NCBI GenBank assembly: GCA_947653235.1
Contig: CANTGH010000001.1
Coordinates: 62,001-126,000 of the forward strand
Source of the DNA: an uncultured Clostridium sp.
GTDB taxonomy: Bacteria > Bacillota > Clostridia > TANB77 > CAG-508
Direction of reading: 5' to 3'
Length of the DNA stretch: 64,000 nt
The translations under genes were made by a program, and so were the position numbers. Below the pieces are notes generated by a model, which ran no database searches, was not told the DNA's origin, and saw only the letters and a list, made by a program, of their open reading frames with translations. The first letter of the stretch is position 1, and each line of letters starts with the position of its first letter. Shown piece by piece: positions 9,071 to 16,579 of this stretch.

Positions 9071-9673
9071 TTATAATATTTCTTCCATTTCTTCTATCAT
9101 TTTTTTTATTTTTTCATTAAAATCCTTATAACTACCAATAATTACTCTGTTAGGATGTTCTCTATATGCCTCTAATAATTTATTATCGGTTTCTACAGTA
9201 TGTTCTCCTTCATCTCTTCGTGCTTTATTATTTTGTGATGTATATAATTCAGAAAATGTTTTGGCTACTGCTTCCATATGAATTATACCATCGTAACTAT
9301 TTATTATATTTTCATATGTTGTTTCAAATTTATTAGCGATTTCATCAAATTCCTCTCGATTAATAAACATCATAGCATCTATTGGACATCTATCAAATAT
9401 AATTAAATTTTTATTATTTTCTGATAATGAAATTGCATTTTCAAAAGTTCTTTGCATTTCAATCTGCATTCCCACTACTAATTCTTGGAAATTTTTGCCA
9501 CCTACTTTTCGTGCTGTAATCCCTCCAAGTATTAGTATTGTTGCCATTTCATTTACTATATAGACATCATATCCAAGTTTAGTAAAATGTTCCTTTATAA
9601 ACGGTAAAGATTCTGTCTTTCCTCCACATGCTCCTCCTGTCAATACTATTTTTTTACATTTTTTATCATTCAT
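9071..9673 (-). CDS. P-loop NTPase of AAA_28/NadR-Ttd14 type (element cargo)
   Basis: The 200-residue protein begins MNDKKCKKIVLTGGACGGKT, a Walker A motif (GGACGGKT) at residues about 13-20. A Walker B-like LIIFDRCPIDAMM follows at about 92-104 and an Arg-rich lid (NNKARRDEGEHTVETDNKL) at about 147-165. This layout fits the AAA_28 family of small nucleotide- or lipid-phosphate-binding kinases. It is the second gene of a pair with the ASCH protein (21-bp gap), both near attL. The substrate is not known. Being cargo of a small integrative element, the pair may give host protection, but that is a guess. Confidence 0.7.
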   Translation of the reverse strand: MNDKKCKKIVLTGGACGGKTESLPFIKEHFTKLGYDVYIVNEMATILILGGITARKVGGKNFQELVVGMQIEMQRTFENAISLSENNKNLIIFDRCPIDAMMFINREEFDEIANKFETTYENIINSYDGIIHMEAVAKTFSELYTSQNNKARRDEGEHTVETDNKLLEAYREHPNRVIIGSYKDFNEKIKKMIEEMEEIL

Positions 9674-9694
9674 AAAAATACTCTTACCTTTCTT

Positions 9695-10018
9695 TTAAAT
9701 TAATTCAAATTTTATTATTTTTACAACTGTGTTCTCATTTACTTCTTTATTATAATATTTACTGTATGTTACATACATTTCTTCCATGGTTTCAAATTTT
9801 TCGTGTCCCTCCCAATCTTGATTATTTAATTCTTTAAATTTCTTTTCAACTACATCTACAATTTTAGCATTTGCAAATACTTCCTTAGTTTCCCATACCA
9901 AAAATTGCATAATATCTCCTTGTTTTATATCTTTATCATCAAATATTCTCCAAGTTGTTGTTTTTTCATTTTTTAATATTAGTTCACTCAATTCTTTTCT
10001 AAATTTTAAAGTTTTCAT
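9695..10018 (-). CDS. ASCH-domain protein (element cargo)
   Basis: A 107-residue single-domain protein shows the ASCH/PUA-like pattern. A basic KTTTWR motif (about residues 18-23) precedes KQGDIMQF. A beta strand FANAKIVDV follows, then an acidic DWEGHEKFETMEEMY segment, and the end is VVKIIKFEL. ASCH proteins bind RNA or modified nucleosides; the related YqfB hydrolyses N4-acetylcytidine using a Lys/Thr pair in the equivalent motif. I use the ATG at 10018, 7 nt after AAGGA, rather than an upstream ATG at 10063. It is the first gene of the cargo pair and is probably transcribed from within the hairpin-rich region. Confidence 0.72.
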   Translation of the reverse strand: MKTLKFRKELSELILKNEKTTTWRIFDDKDIKQGDIMQFLVWETKEVFANAKIVDVVEKKFKELNNQDWEGHEKFETMEEMYVTYSKYYNKEVNENTVVKIIKFELI

Positions 10019-10087
10019 TAATTTATCCTTCCTAGAAATATTTTTCCACTTACATTCTAACATAATTTTGCTTTATTTACAAGACAT

Positions 10088-10252
10088 ACAAAGCTTTGTT
10101 CTCAATAAAAATACACCGAAGTGTACGTACTCTGCATTTTATCTGCAAATGAATAATTCTTGCAGATGATTAGAAAGCTTGTCTTTCTACATGTTTACAG
10201 GAAAGTCTCTGCTTTCCTTATCCTGCCCTTAAATTTTTTTTGAAATTTAAGG
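10088..10252. other. Run of six short inverted repeats between cargo and integrase modules
   Basis: Consecutive hairpins occur at 10088-10099 (ACAAAGCTTTGT), 10112-10125 (TACAC/GTGTA with a CGAA loop), 10141-10167 (ATCTGCAA/TTGCAGAT), 10172-10188 (AGAAAG/CTTTCT), 10200-10217 (GGAAAG/CTTTCC) and 10227-10252 (CCTTAAATTT/AAATTTAAGG). Every stem shown is perfect. The last may act as a terminator. The whole could be a structured RNA, a single-strand origin or a binding array. No gene is seen in 10064-10405. Confidence 0.55.
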
Positions 10253-10329
10253 ACAATAAAATTTTCTGTCAAAAATATTTTGTTACACTTTTTTATATTT
10301 AACATAATTTTTTGCAAAAACATTGCAAA

Positions 10330-10341
10330 ATACTGCAGTAT
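10330..10341. promoter_or_regulatory. Palindrome upstream of the excisionase gene, possible operator
   Basis: ATACTGCAGTAT is a perfect 12-bp palindrome 65 bp before the excisionase start. It is flanked by two TTGCAAAA-like repeats. A binding site for the small HTH protein itself is plausible but unproven. Confidence 0.35.
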
Positions 10342-10405
10342 ACTTTTCAAAATTATCTTGTTATACTTCTTTCATAAACATATTTTACTTGTTGGAGGTA
10401 TGAAA

Positions 10406-10624
10406 ATGTGTAGTAATTCTCAAAAATACTATAAATCTATGTTTAAAAATTATCCTGATGTTGTAAATGTTAAAGAATTGCAACTAATGTTAGGTGGTAT
10501 TAGCAAAAAACTAGCTTATCATTTACTACAAAACAATATTATTAAATCTGTCAAAATAGGTCGACAATATAAAATTGCAAAAGCTGATGTAATTTTATAT
10601 CTCACTAAAAAAAATTGCTCATAA
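10406..10624 (+). CDS. Excisionase-type helix-turn-helix protein
   Basis: A 72-residue protein carries a winged helix-turn-helix of the MerR/Xis (HTH_17) kind. VVNVKELQLMLGGISKKLAYHLL is followed by IIKSVKIGRQYKIAKADVILYL, in which the R-Y-K-I-x-K-x-D-V block is typical. In integrative elements such proteins bind attachment sites and steer the integrase toward excision. The ATG at 10406 is chosen because GGAGG ends 7 nt before it; the ATG at 10400 overlaps the ribosome site. The integrase starts 90 bp downstream in the same direction. Confidence 0.8.
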   Translation: MCSNSQKYYKSMFKNYPDVVNVKELQLMLGGISKKLAYHLLQNNIIKSVKIGRQYKIAKADVILYLTKKNCS

Positions 10625-10714
10625 CTAGATTTTTGATTAAATATATGCTATTATAATTCCAATATTATAAATAGTAGGTAAATTCAATTCTGTTATGAAC
10701 GAAAGGAGTTATTT

Positions 10715-11998
10715 ATGCAAAATGTAACAGAAAACCTACGAAAACAAAATATAACAGTTAGTTTACACGAAAAAAATAATATATATCAAGCAGTAATTAA
10801 TTATAAAGATGATAACAATAAAAGAAAACAAAAATGGGTTTCTACTGGAATTAAAGTAGCTCGTGGTAATAAAAGTCTGGCTTTACAAAAAGCAGAAGAA
10901 TATAGAGAACAATTTGAAAAATCATTTAATTTGCAAGAACGTATTAAACAAGAAAATGATGAACAAGCTAAAAAATATATGTTATTTAGAGAAAAGTTGC
11001 ATATAATGGATTCTCACAAATATTATGATGAGAATATTCTTTACTTTGACTACCTAAAATTATGGATTGAAAAAGTAAAAAGTAATCTTGAATTAACCAC
11101 CTATACATCTCACTTACAAATGATTAATTCTAGGATTAAAAATTACTTTACTTTAAATCCTATTAAGCTATTAGAACTAGAACCTATACATATTCAAAAT
11201 TTTTATGATATTTTATTAGCTGATGGATTAAAACCTACTACTGTTATTCGTTATCATGCTATTATTAGAAAATCACTTGATTATGCTTTTAAAAATGATT
11301 TAATTGTTAATAATCCTGCTGATAAAGTAAAACGTCCTAAAAAGAATATTTTTGTTGGTTTATTTTATTCCGAAAATGAATTAAATACACTTTTTAAAAA
11401 ATCTAAAAATGATCCACTTCATTTAGTTATTTTACTAACAGCTTTTTATGGTTTAAGAAGAAGTGAAGTTTTAGGCTTAAAGTGGTCTGCTATTGATTTT
11501 GAAAATAAAACAATCACAATTAAGCATACAATTGTAGAAGTTAAAATAAAGGGTACAAATAGAATTTTAGGAAAAGACAGAACTAAAACAAATGCTAGTC
11601 ATAGAACTTTGCCATTAACTGATGAAATTATAATTGCTTTAGAAAATGCTAAAAAGCAACAGAAATATTATAAAAGGAAATTTAAGAAAAGCTATAATAC
11701 CCAATATGAAGAATATGTTTGCCTAAATCCTGATGGCTCTATCGTAAAACCTGATTATGTTACAAGGCATTTTCCTTTACTGTTAAAAAATAATGGTTTA
11801 AGACATATTCGTTTCCACGATTTAAGACACTCTTGTGCTAGTTTATTATTAGCAAGAAATGTGTCTATGAAAGCAATTCAAGAATGGCTTGGTCATTCCG
11901 ATTTTTCTACTACTGCTAATGTATATGCTCATTTAGACATAAATTCCAAATTACTATCTGCTGAAGCTATTTCTTCTGCATTTAGTTTTAAGAATTAA
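10715..11998 (+). CDS. Tyrosine site-specific integrase (Tn916/phage type)
   Basis: The 427-residue recombinase has an arm-binding N-terminus (VSLHEKNNIYQAVINYKDD) and a SAM-like core-binding domain (about 115-210). The catalytic domain has Arg in LTAFYGLRRSEVLGLKW (about 248) and the box HDLRHSCASLLL followed by GHSDFSTTANVYAH with the nucleophilic Tyr (about 408). The ATG follows AAAGGAG by 7 nt. It lies next to attR, the usual position, and would recombine the 28-bp repeats. No in-frame CGG codon is present. Confidence 0.95.
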   Translation: MQNVTENLRKQNITVSLHEKNNIYQAVINYKDDNNKRKQKWVSTGIKVARGNKSLALQKAEEYREQFEKSFNLQERIKQENDEQAKKYMLFREKLHIMDSHKYYDENILYFDYLKLWIEKVKSNLELTTYTSHLQMINSRIKNYFTLNPIKLLELEPIHIQNFYDILLADGLKPTTVIRYHAIIRKSLDYAFKNDLIVNNPADKVKRPKKNIFVGLFYSENELNTLFKKSKNDPLHLVILLTAFYGLRRSEVLGLKWSAIDFENKTITIKHTIVEVKIKGTNRILGKDRTKTNASHRTLPLTDEIIIALENAKKQQKYYKRKFKKSYNTQYEEYVCLNPDGSIVKPDYVTRHFPLLLKNNGLRHIRFHDLRHSCASLLLARNVSMKAIQEWLGHSDFSTTANVYAHLDINSKLLSAEAISSAFSFKN

Positions 11999-11999
11999 A

Positions 12000-12033
12000 A
12001 AATCTAGCTTAGCATTTTTTCTAAACTAGATTT
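12000..12033 (+). terminator. Hairpin after the integrase gene
   Basis: AATCTAG-C-TTAG and CTAA-A-CTAGATT form an 11-bp stem with one mismatch just beyond the integrase stop codon. The T tract after it is weak. Confidence 0.55.
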
Positions 12034-12076
12034 ACTTATTTACAATTTTTCATAATTTATTTATATTTAATTAAAA

Positions 12077-12104
12077 TTTTACTTTGGTTAGATTTTAGTT
12101 AGAT
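12077..12104. repeat. attR, 28-bp direct repeat
   Basis: Identical to 9014-9041. It lies 78 bp after the integrase stop and 62 bp before the rlmD stop codon, so it marks the right end of the element in a non-coding gap. Confidence 0.85.
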
Positions 12105-12165
12105 ATATAAAATAAATTTTCTAATATTTAATCTATCTATCCTTACAGTAGAAATAATTTCAGAG

Positions 12166-13518
12166 TTATTTAAGATTAAGCACTGCAACGCACTCCACAT
12201 GCTCCGTCCAAGGAAACATCTCACAAACCGCCAACTTTCCTAACACATACTTTTCCTCCAACACCTTCAAATCTCTCCCCAAAGTCGCTGGATTACAACT
12301 CACATAAACGATTTTTTTCGGCTCAATTGTAAGCAAAGTTTGTAACACCATTTTATCACAACCCTTGCGTGGTGGATCAACAAAAACAACATCCGCCAAA
12401 ATCCCTCTTTGCTTTATCAATTCTGGCAAAATCATTTCCACATCACCAACCAAAAACTCACTATTCGAAATACAATTAATTTTCGCATTTTCCCTCGCAT
12501 CTTCGATTGCCTCTGGAATCGTTTCAATACCAAATAGCTGACTAGCTCTGCTAGAAGCACAAATCCCAATCGTGCCAATCCCACAATACAAATCAAAAAT
12601 CGTCTCATTTCCCTTTAAATCAGCATACTCAATCGCCTTGGCATACAATTTTTCCGTTTGCACAGGATTCACTTGATAAAACGACATATTCGAAATCTTA
12701 AATTTCTTCTCCAACAACTCATCTGTTATATAACCATCTCCAAACAAAACTACATTTTTCTGTCCCAAAATCACATTCGTATTTCTCATATTCACATTTT
12801 TGACAATAGTCCTAATCGTTGGATACAATTTCCTCAAAAAAGCAACCAATTCCTTTTCCTTCGGGATTTTTTCTTGATACACCACCAAAGTCACCATAAT
12901 TTCATCCGTTTTATGCGCTGTACGAATAACAATATGTCTTAACAAACCAGTTTGCTTTTTTTCATCATAAGCCATTATGCCATTTTGCTTCGCAAATTCA
13001 AAAATATCCTTAGCAATCGCTTGAGCCACTTGGTTTTGAATTTGGCAATCCTTCACCTCAATAATACGATGACTTCTCTTGGCAAAAACTCCCATAACAG
13101 GTTCTTCCGCCTCATTTATTCCAACTGGAAATTGCAATTTATTGCGATAATAAAACGGATTTTCCATAGGCAAAACTTCATCTACCTTTACAGCTCTTCC
13201 CACTGCCTTTTGAAGCGTATTTTCCACTGCTTGTTTCTTCATTTCAACCGTATAAGCATAATCCATATGTCGCAAATGACAACCGCCACACTGAGCATAG
13301 GTATCGCAATTAGAAGCCATTCTATGTTCCGATTTTTCTAAAACTTCCAACAATTTCGCATAACAAATCTTAGAAGTCACCTTCAGAATTTTAATTTTCA
13401 CTTTTTCGCCCTTTATCGCACCTTCCACAAATACAACTTGTCCAGAAATTTTAGCAATTCCTTCGCCTCCAAATCCTTGATCTAAAATTTCTACAACATA
13501 TTCTTCGTTTTTCTTCAT
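12166..13518 (-). CDS. rlmD: 23S rRNA (uracil-5-)-methyltransferase RlmD/RumA-type
   Basis: The 450-residue enzyme methylates a uracil of 23S rRNA using SAM. In order it has an N-terminal TRAM domain (residues about 1-60) and an Fe-S cluster motif CDTYAQCGGCHLRH (about 72-85). The SAM-binding core IFDLYCGIGTIGI (about 305) is followed by FVDPPRKGCD and the catalytic YVSCNPATLGRD (about 410). The start at 13518 follows AGGAA at a good distance; an ATG five codons earlier overlaps the ribosome site. Family members may instead act on U747 or tRNA U54, so the exact target is inferred. Confidence 0.88.
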   Translation of the reverse strand: MKKNEEYVVEILDQGFGGEGIAKISGQVVFVEGAIKGEKVKIKILKVTSKICYAKLLEVLEKSEHRMASNCDTYAQCGGCHLRHMDYAYTVEMKKQAVENTLQKAVGRAVKVDEVLPMENPFYYRNKLQFPVGINEAEEPVMGVFAKRSHRIIEVKDCQIQNQVAQAIAKDIFEFAKQNGIMAYDEKKQTGLLRHIVIRTAHKTDEIMVTLVVYQEKIPKEKELVAFLRKLYPTIRTIVKNVNMRNTNVILGQKNVVLFGDGYITDELLEKKFKISNMSFYQVNPVQTEKLYAKAIEYADLKGNETIFDLYCGIGTIGICASSRASQLFGIETIPEAIEDARENAKINCISNSEFLVGDVEMILPELIKQRGILADVVFVDPPRKGCDKMVLQTLLTIEPKKIVYVSCNPATLGRDLKVLEEKYVLGKLAVCEMFPWTEHVECVAVLNLK

Positions 13519-13580
13519 TTTACTTTTCCTCATCTATCTTATTTTTTATCTTGCTATTCCTTCTTACACCTTGCTTTTTC

Positions 13581-13607
13581 GAACTTGTGCATTTTTTGCA
13601 CAAGTTC
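13581..13607. repeat. Hairpin resembling a conserved rhuM segment
   Basis: GAACTTGTGCA and TGCACAAGTTC form a perfect 11-bp stem. Nearly the same palindrome, with the loop complemented, lies in the rhuM fragment at 14881-14907, where it encodes STCAFFAQVR. This copy may be a relic of another rhuM gene or a terminator for the DUF5662 gene. Confidence 0.45.
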
Positions 13608-13641
13608 AAATTTTCTACTCATTCTAATTTCTATCAAAATT

Positions 13642-14193
13642 CTATTTCATACAACATTCTTGATACCATTCTTTTAACTTTTTTGCCTTCAACGTTTCTT
13701 CTATCCCGTTTTCACTCATTTGCGTAAAAACTTTCATGAGAAATTTTTCTGTTTTCTCATTGATAAATGGAGAAATTGCCCCCTCCTTCTGTTCTTTTTC
13801 CAGAAATCTCAATGGCTCATCTTGCTTAAAATTCTTTCCTTCATAGACAATCCCTGCTGCCACGCGGTCACATACCATTTCTATCGCATATGGGTATGGA
13901 ATAACAGGCGTCTTTTCTGGTGCCTTTGGATCATACCAATATTCATAATGATGTTTATTCCTGCCTTTATGATGTAACCATGCCTCTGAATATCTTTTTT
14001 GTTCGAGGCACCCCTTAATTGGAGAACGTGTGCCATCATAATAGCGCACTGACTCCCAAAATTCTATTATCGAATACTTCGACCAATCATGCATCAAACC
14101 TCTAAACGGCTGCCCCGCTTTTATACACAACTTGCCTACAAGCCATTTATGTTTTGTAATCAATATAAAATGTTTTATGGCATTTTTTAGCAT
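13642..14193 (-). CDS. DUF5662-family protein
   Basis: A 183-residue soluble protein has many conserved His/Trp residues: LMHDWSKYSIIEFW (about 33-46), then AWLHHKGRNKHHYEYW (about 72-87) and IPYPYAIEMVCDRVAAG (about 98-114). The His/Asp spacing resembles an HD-like metal site, though the family has no established reaction. It is often found in mobile or accessory regions. The ATG at 14193 follows GGGAGTGAG; an ATG twelve codons earlier is less likely. It neighbours decayed genes, so this stretch looks like an accessory island. Confidence 0.65.
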   Translation of the reverse strand: MLKNAIKHFILITKHKWLVGKLCIKAGQPFRGLMHDWSKYSIIEFWESVRYYDGTRSPIKGCLEQKRYSEAWLHHKGRNKHHYEYWYDPKAPEKTPVIPYPYAIEMVCDRVAAGIVYEGKNFKQDEPLRFLEKEQKEGAISPFINEKTEKFLMKVFTQMSENGIEETLKAKKLKEWYQECCMK

Positions 14194-14364
14194 ATTTCTC
14201 ACTCCCTTTTCATGCTCCCTTTCGTTCAAATTTCCTTACTTTTTCCAAAAATAATTCCCTTTTTCATCTCGATAGCAATCCAATTTCAAATATTTCTGCG
14301 ATTTTTTAAATAAAACACTTTATTTTCTCTTTCAACAATTCCTAAAACAACATTTACCATCTCT

Positions 14365-14646
14365 CTAATCCCCTTTAAATTCTTCTGATAACACCATATC
14401 CATCCATACAAAATTTTTTCCCTTTGTAAATCCATATCTTCTATAAAATTCCGTTGCCTCATCTGCTAAACAATTTACATTATTGTAGTTTCTAATTTTC
14501 AATTCTTGTAAAATTTTATCCAATATGGCAGTTCCAATTCTATTTTTTCTATATTCTGGCAATACATAAATATTTTCTATTTCCGCCTTTCCTAGCGATT
14601 GATTCAAATTGACAATTGAGAAACCAATTATTTCCTTCTTCTCCAC
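14365..14646 (-). pseudogene. GNAT acetyltransferase fragment
   Basis: 93 codons cover only the C-terminal part of a GNAT fold: IIGFSIVNLNQSLGKAEIENIYV, then the acetyl-CoA loop EYRKNRIGTAILDKIL and CLADEATEFYRRYGFTKGKNFVWMDM. The first strands and helices (about 50 residues) are missing. The apparent GTG start lies inside the end of the rhuM fragment, in another frame. It could be translated as a short protein but is more likely a relic of fusion or deletion with rhuM. Confidence 0.55.
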
Positions 14647-15038
14647 TCTTCGATTTTCTTCCTAATATATTGCCAACACTTTGTCCATACTGTCAAACGT
14701 TTGCCCTCTATCAAAAGTTCCTTTGCCAATTTTTGGGTCATTGCCTCTTTCGTCACTTGGTTCGCCCAGGCTCGAAACTCGATAGCAGCTTTTGAATTCA
14801 CACGATAACTAATCGCAATTATCATATCCAAATTATAATAAGCCATATTCCTTGTAACGCTTCTTTCTCCCTCTTTTCGAACTTGTGCAAAAAATGCACA
14901 AGTTGAATTTTCTGCCAATTCGCCCTTTTCATAAATATGCTGAATATGCCTTACAATCCCTGTTCGGTCAACTTGAAATAATTTTGTTAAATTTTCAACA
15001 TTGATCCACACATTCGCATTTTGTAAAATAATTTCCAT
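14628..15038 (-). pseudogene. RhuM-family (virulence/DNA-binding-like) fragment
   Basis: The 136-codon ORF matches the N-terminal half of RhuM/KilA-like proteins. VWINVENLTKLFQVDRTGI is followed by HIYEKGELAENSTCAFFAQV, then NLDMIIAISYRVNSKAAIEF and FRAWANQVTKEAM. Full members run past 300 residues. Here the sequence ends in an unrelated basic tail (YIRKKIEEWRRRK) where it runs into the GNAT fragment. The role of RhuM is unclear even in intact form. A palindrome inherent in the conserved STCA-F-FAQV codons is repeated at 13581-13607. Confidence 0.6.
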
Positions 15039-15093
15039 TTCCCTGTTATTTTCTTTATCTACATAAAAAACAGTTTTTCTCTCATCTTCTCCT

Positions 15094-15495
15094 TTATCTT
15101 ATTTTCTCGTCTCGCTCTCTTGATTTTCCACCACTTGAGATATTTCTTTCTTCTTTATCTTGAAATCGCACCTCATCTTTTCGCATTTTTTGCTCTTCCT
15201 TAAACTGTTTTCCCACCAAAATCGTGCGATTGATAATTTCCAAATTACAACGAACACGTTCCTCAAAAATCTCTTTCTCCGACTTTCTTTTTTTACGTTT
15301 CGCCTTTTTCCTTTTCTCCAATTCGGCTGGATCCAAAACACCAATCGCAATCAATTCTTCTTCCAAAGCTTCTAAATCTGGGATCGTTTTTATTTTTCGA
15401 ATTTTCTTTTTGACTTGTTTTAACATTCGGATTTCTTCGCTGTCTTTGTGAAACAATTGGGTAAAAAATCCTGGGTTAGTTTGCTTTTTCTTCAT
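15094..15495 (-). CDS. Hypothetical charged coiled-coil protein
   Basis: I do not recognise this 133-residue protein. It has a short N-terminus (MKKKQTNPGFFTQLFHKDSE) and then long Lys/Arg/Glu helices with coiled-coil character (KKKIRKIKTIPDLEALEEEL, KRKKAKRKKRK). The tail is disordered and Ser/Gly/Glu rich. There is no membrane segment or signal peptide. The ATG at 15495 follows GGAG by 7 nt, which supports real translation. Its neighbours are rhuM/GNAT relics and a flavin reductase, so it could be part of a decayed accessory region. Confidence 0.5.
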   Translation of the reverse strand: MKKKQTNPGFFTQLFHKDSEEIRMLKQVKKKIRKIKTIPDLEALEEELIAIGVLDPAELEKRKKAKRKKRKSEKEIFEERVRCNLEIINRTILVGKQFKEEQKMRKDEVRFQDKEERNISSGGKSRERDEKIR

Positions 15496-15550
15496 TTTTA
15501 TCTCCATTTTTTTGTAAAAAATATAATTCTTTTTCTTGTCAATCTGACAA

Positions 15551-15583
15551 TTTCAGTTGTCAAGAAAAAATTGACAACTGAAA
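15551..15583 (-). terminator. Terminator-like hairpin after the flavin reductase gene
   Basis: TTTCAGTTGTCAA and TTGACAACTGAAA form a perfect 13-bp stem around a 7-nt loop, 10 bp beyond the stop codon at 15593. Confidence 0.7.
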
Positions 15584-15592
15584 ATTTCGCCT

Positions 15593-16153
15593 TTAATCCT
15601 TATCTTTCACGCCACAACCTCGAAATCCAACTTCCTGATTTGACGCATAATATCGTTTCCCCGCAAATGTCACCAAATTGGCTTTGGCAAAATCAATTTC
15701 ACCATTTTCGCCCAAAATTTCCTCATCGCAATGCGTTTTTACCACTTCTGCTACAAACATTTCATGAGAGGCAAATTTTTGAATATCCTTCACTTTACAT
15801 TCAAAATTGATGGGACACTCTACAATATACGGCGCCTTGACTACATTGCTTTCTCCTTTTGTCAAGCCACAAACTGCAAATTTATCCACTTCTCTTCCCG
15901 ATTTTGTTCCACAAAAATCTGCCGTTTTCACCAACTTTTCATCTGGCAAATTGATCACAAATTCCTTTGTTTTGGTAATGATTTCATGCGAAAAACGCGA
16001 AGGTCGAATGGAAACATACACAATCATCGGTTCCGAATTGATAATTCCTGTCCAAGCAATGGTGGCAATATTGCTGTTTTGCCTATCACCTGACGAAATC
16101 ATCGCTACTGGATTGGGCGCTAAGCCTAAGTTTGTTTGTAAATCAATTTTCAT
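15593..16153 (-). CDS. Flavin reductase-like FMN-binding protein
   Basis: A 186-residue split-barrel flavoprotein. NPVAMISSGDRQNSNIATIAW (about 14-34) is the FMN-phosphate-binding segment of the flavin reductase-like domain. IIYVSIRPSRFSHEII-type sequence follows (about 44-60), then EFVINLPDEKLVKTADFCG. Such proteins reduce flavins or bind FMN tightly in redox pathways; the partner is unknown. A ribosome site AGGAGAG precedes the ATG. It is a single gene, with terminator-like hairpins on both sides. Confidence 0.8.
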   Translation of the reverse strand: MKIDLQTNLGLAPNPVAMISSGDRQNSNIATIAWTGIINSEPMIVYVSIRPSRFSHEIITKTKEFVINLPDEKLVKTADFCGTKSGREVDKFAVCGLTKGESNVVKAPYIVECPINFECKVKDIQKFASHEMFVAEVVKTHCDEEILGENGEIDFAKANLVTFAGKRYYASNQEVGFRGCGVKDKD

Positions 16154-16226
16154 TTTTTCTCTCCTTTTATTGTTTTTTCTATTTTATTCTTTCTACATTC
16201 TTAATATAACTAATGGAAAAGAAAAA

Positions 16227-16259
16227 CTTCATAGCGCTTATTTCGCAAACGCTATGAAG
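16227..16259 (-). terminator. Terminator for the small ORFs upstream
   Basis: CTTCATAGCG and CGCTATGAAG form a perfect 10-bp stem with a 13-nt loop. On the minus strand it is followed by GTTTTTCTTTT, so it ends transcription coming from 16273-16501. Confidence 0.75.
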
Positions 16260-16272
16260 CCTTATTACTGGG

Positions 16273-16501
16273 TTACTTACCCATGATTTCTTCCTTTACT
16301 TCATGGAAAATTTTTTCCACTGTAAGCTGAACCGAATCGCCAATCGTCATTACAATTCTCTAAAAATCACTGTCTCCACTTGTTCAAGATACGTAGCTTT
16401 GCCAAAAACTGTATCTACCACTTCTTTACCATTCTGTTCTTCCAGCTCGTGCCGTTCTTTTGGAATGTAGAAGTCTGAATGATAGTTTCAATATCCTGCA
16501 T
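16273..16501 (-). pseudogene. Two tiny overlapping ORFs, the first frame-broken
   Basis: An ATG at 16501 with an AGGAG ribosome site starts MQDIETIIQT. In a second frame the sequence continues SDFYIPKERHELEEQNGKE and on to ETVIFREL, ending at 16350. Its stop overlaps the ATG of a 25-codon ORF (MTIGDSVQLTVEKIFHEV...) as TAATG. Ribosome site, overlap and downstream terminator argue that these were genes. I cannot name them. The first ORF needs a -1 shift, unlike the CGGA sites, and its second frame holds the only other in-frame CGG in the window (CGG-C). It is probably a relic of a transferred element. The rest of 16154-16579 shows nothing else. Confidence 0.4.
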
Positions 16502-16579
16502 GTTTTCGCTCCTCTCTTATTGTAAAGAAAATCGACTATAGTTTCTTGACGTTTATTTTAGCATAAAATCCCAAATGTG

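Larger units (their letters stand above)
9014..12104. mobile_element. 3.1-kb integrative element with integrase, excisionase and a two-gene cargo
   Basis: The segment is bounded by perfect 28-bp direct repeats (attL 9014-9041, attR 12077-12104). Inside lie a tyrosine integrase and an excisionase-type protein on the plus strand near the right end. Two cargo genes (ASCH and P-loop NTPase) are on the minus strand near the left end, with a hairpin-rich intergenic region between. No replication, relaxase or capsid gene is present, so it would rely on its integrase for excision and on other elements for transfer. It lies between an MFS gene and rlmD and disrupts neither. Confidence 0.85.

Noticed and set aside
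9014-12104. Prophage remnant
   Set aside because: No capsid, terminase, replication or lysis gene; only integrase, excisionase and two cargo genes between the repeats.
12952-13341. Plus-strand ORFs opposite rlmD
   Set aside because: They are shadows of a gene with clear conserved motifs on the minus strand.
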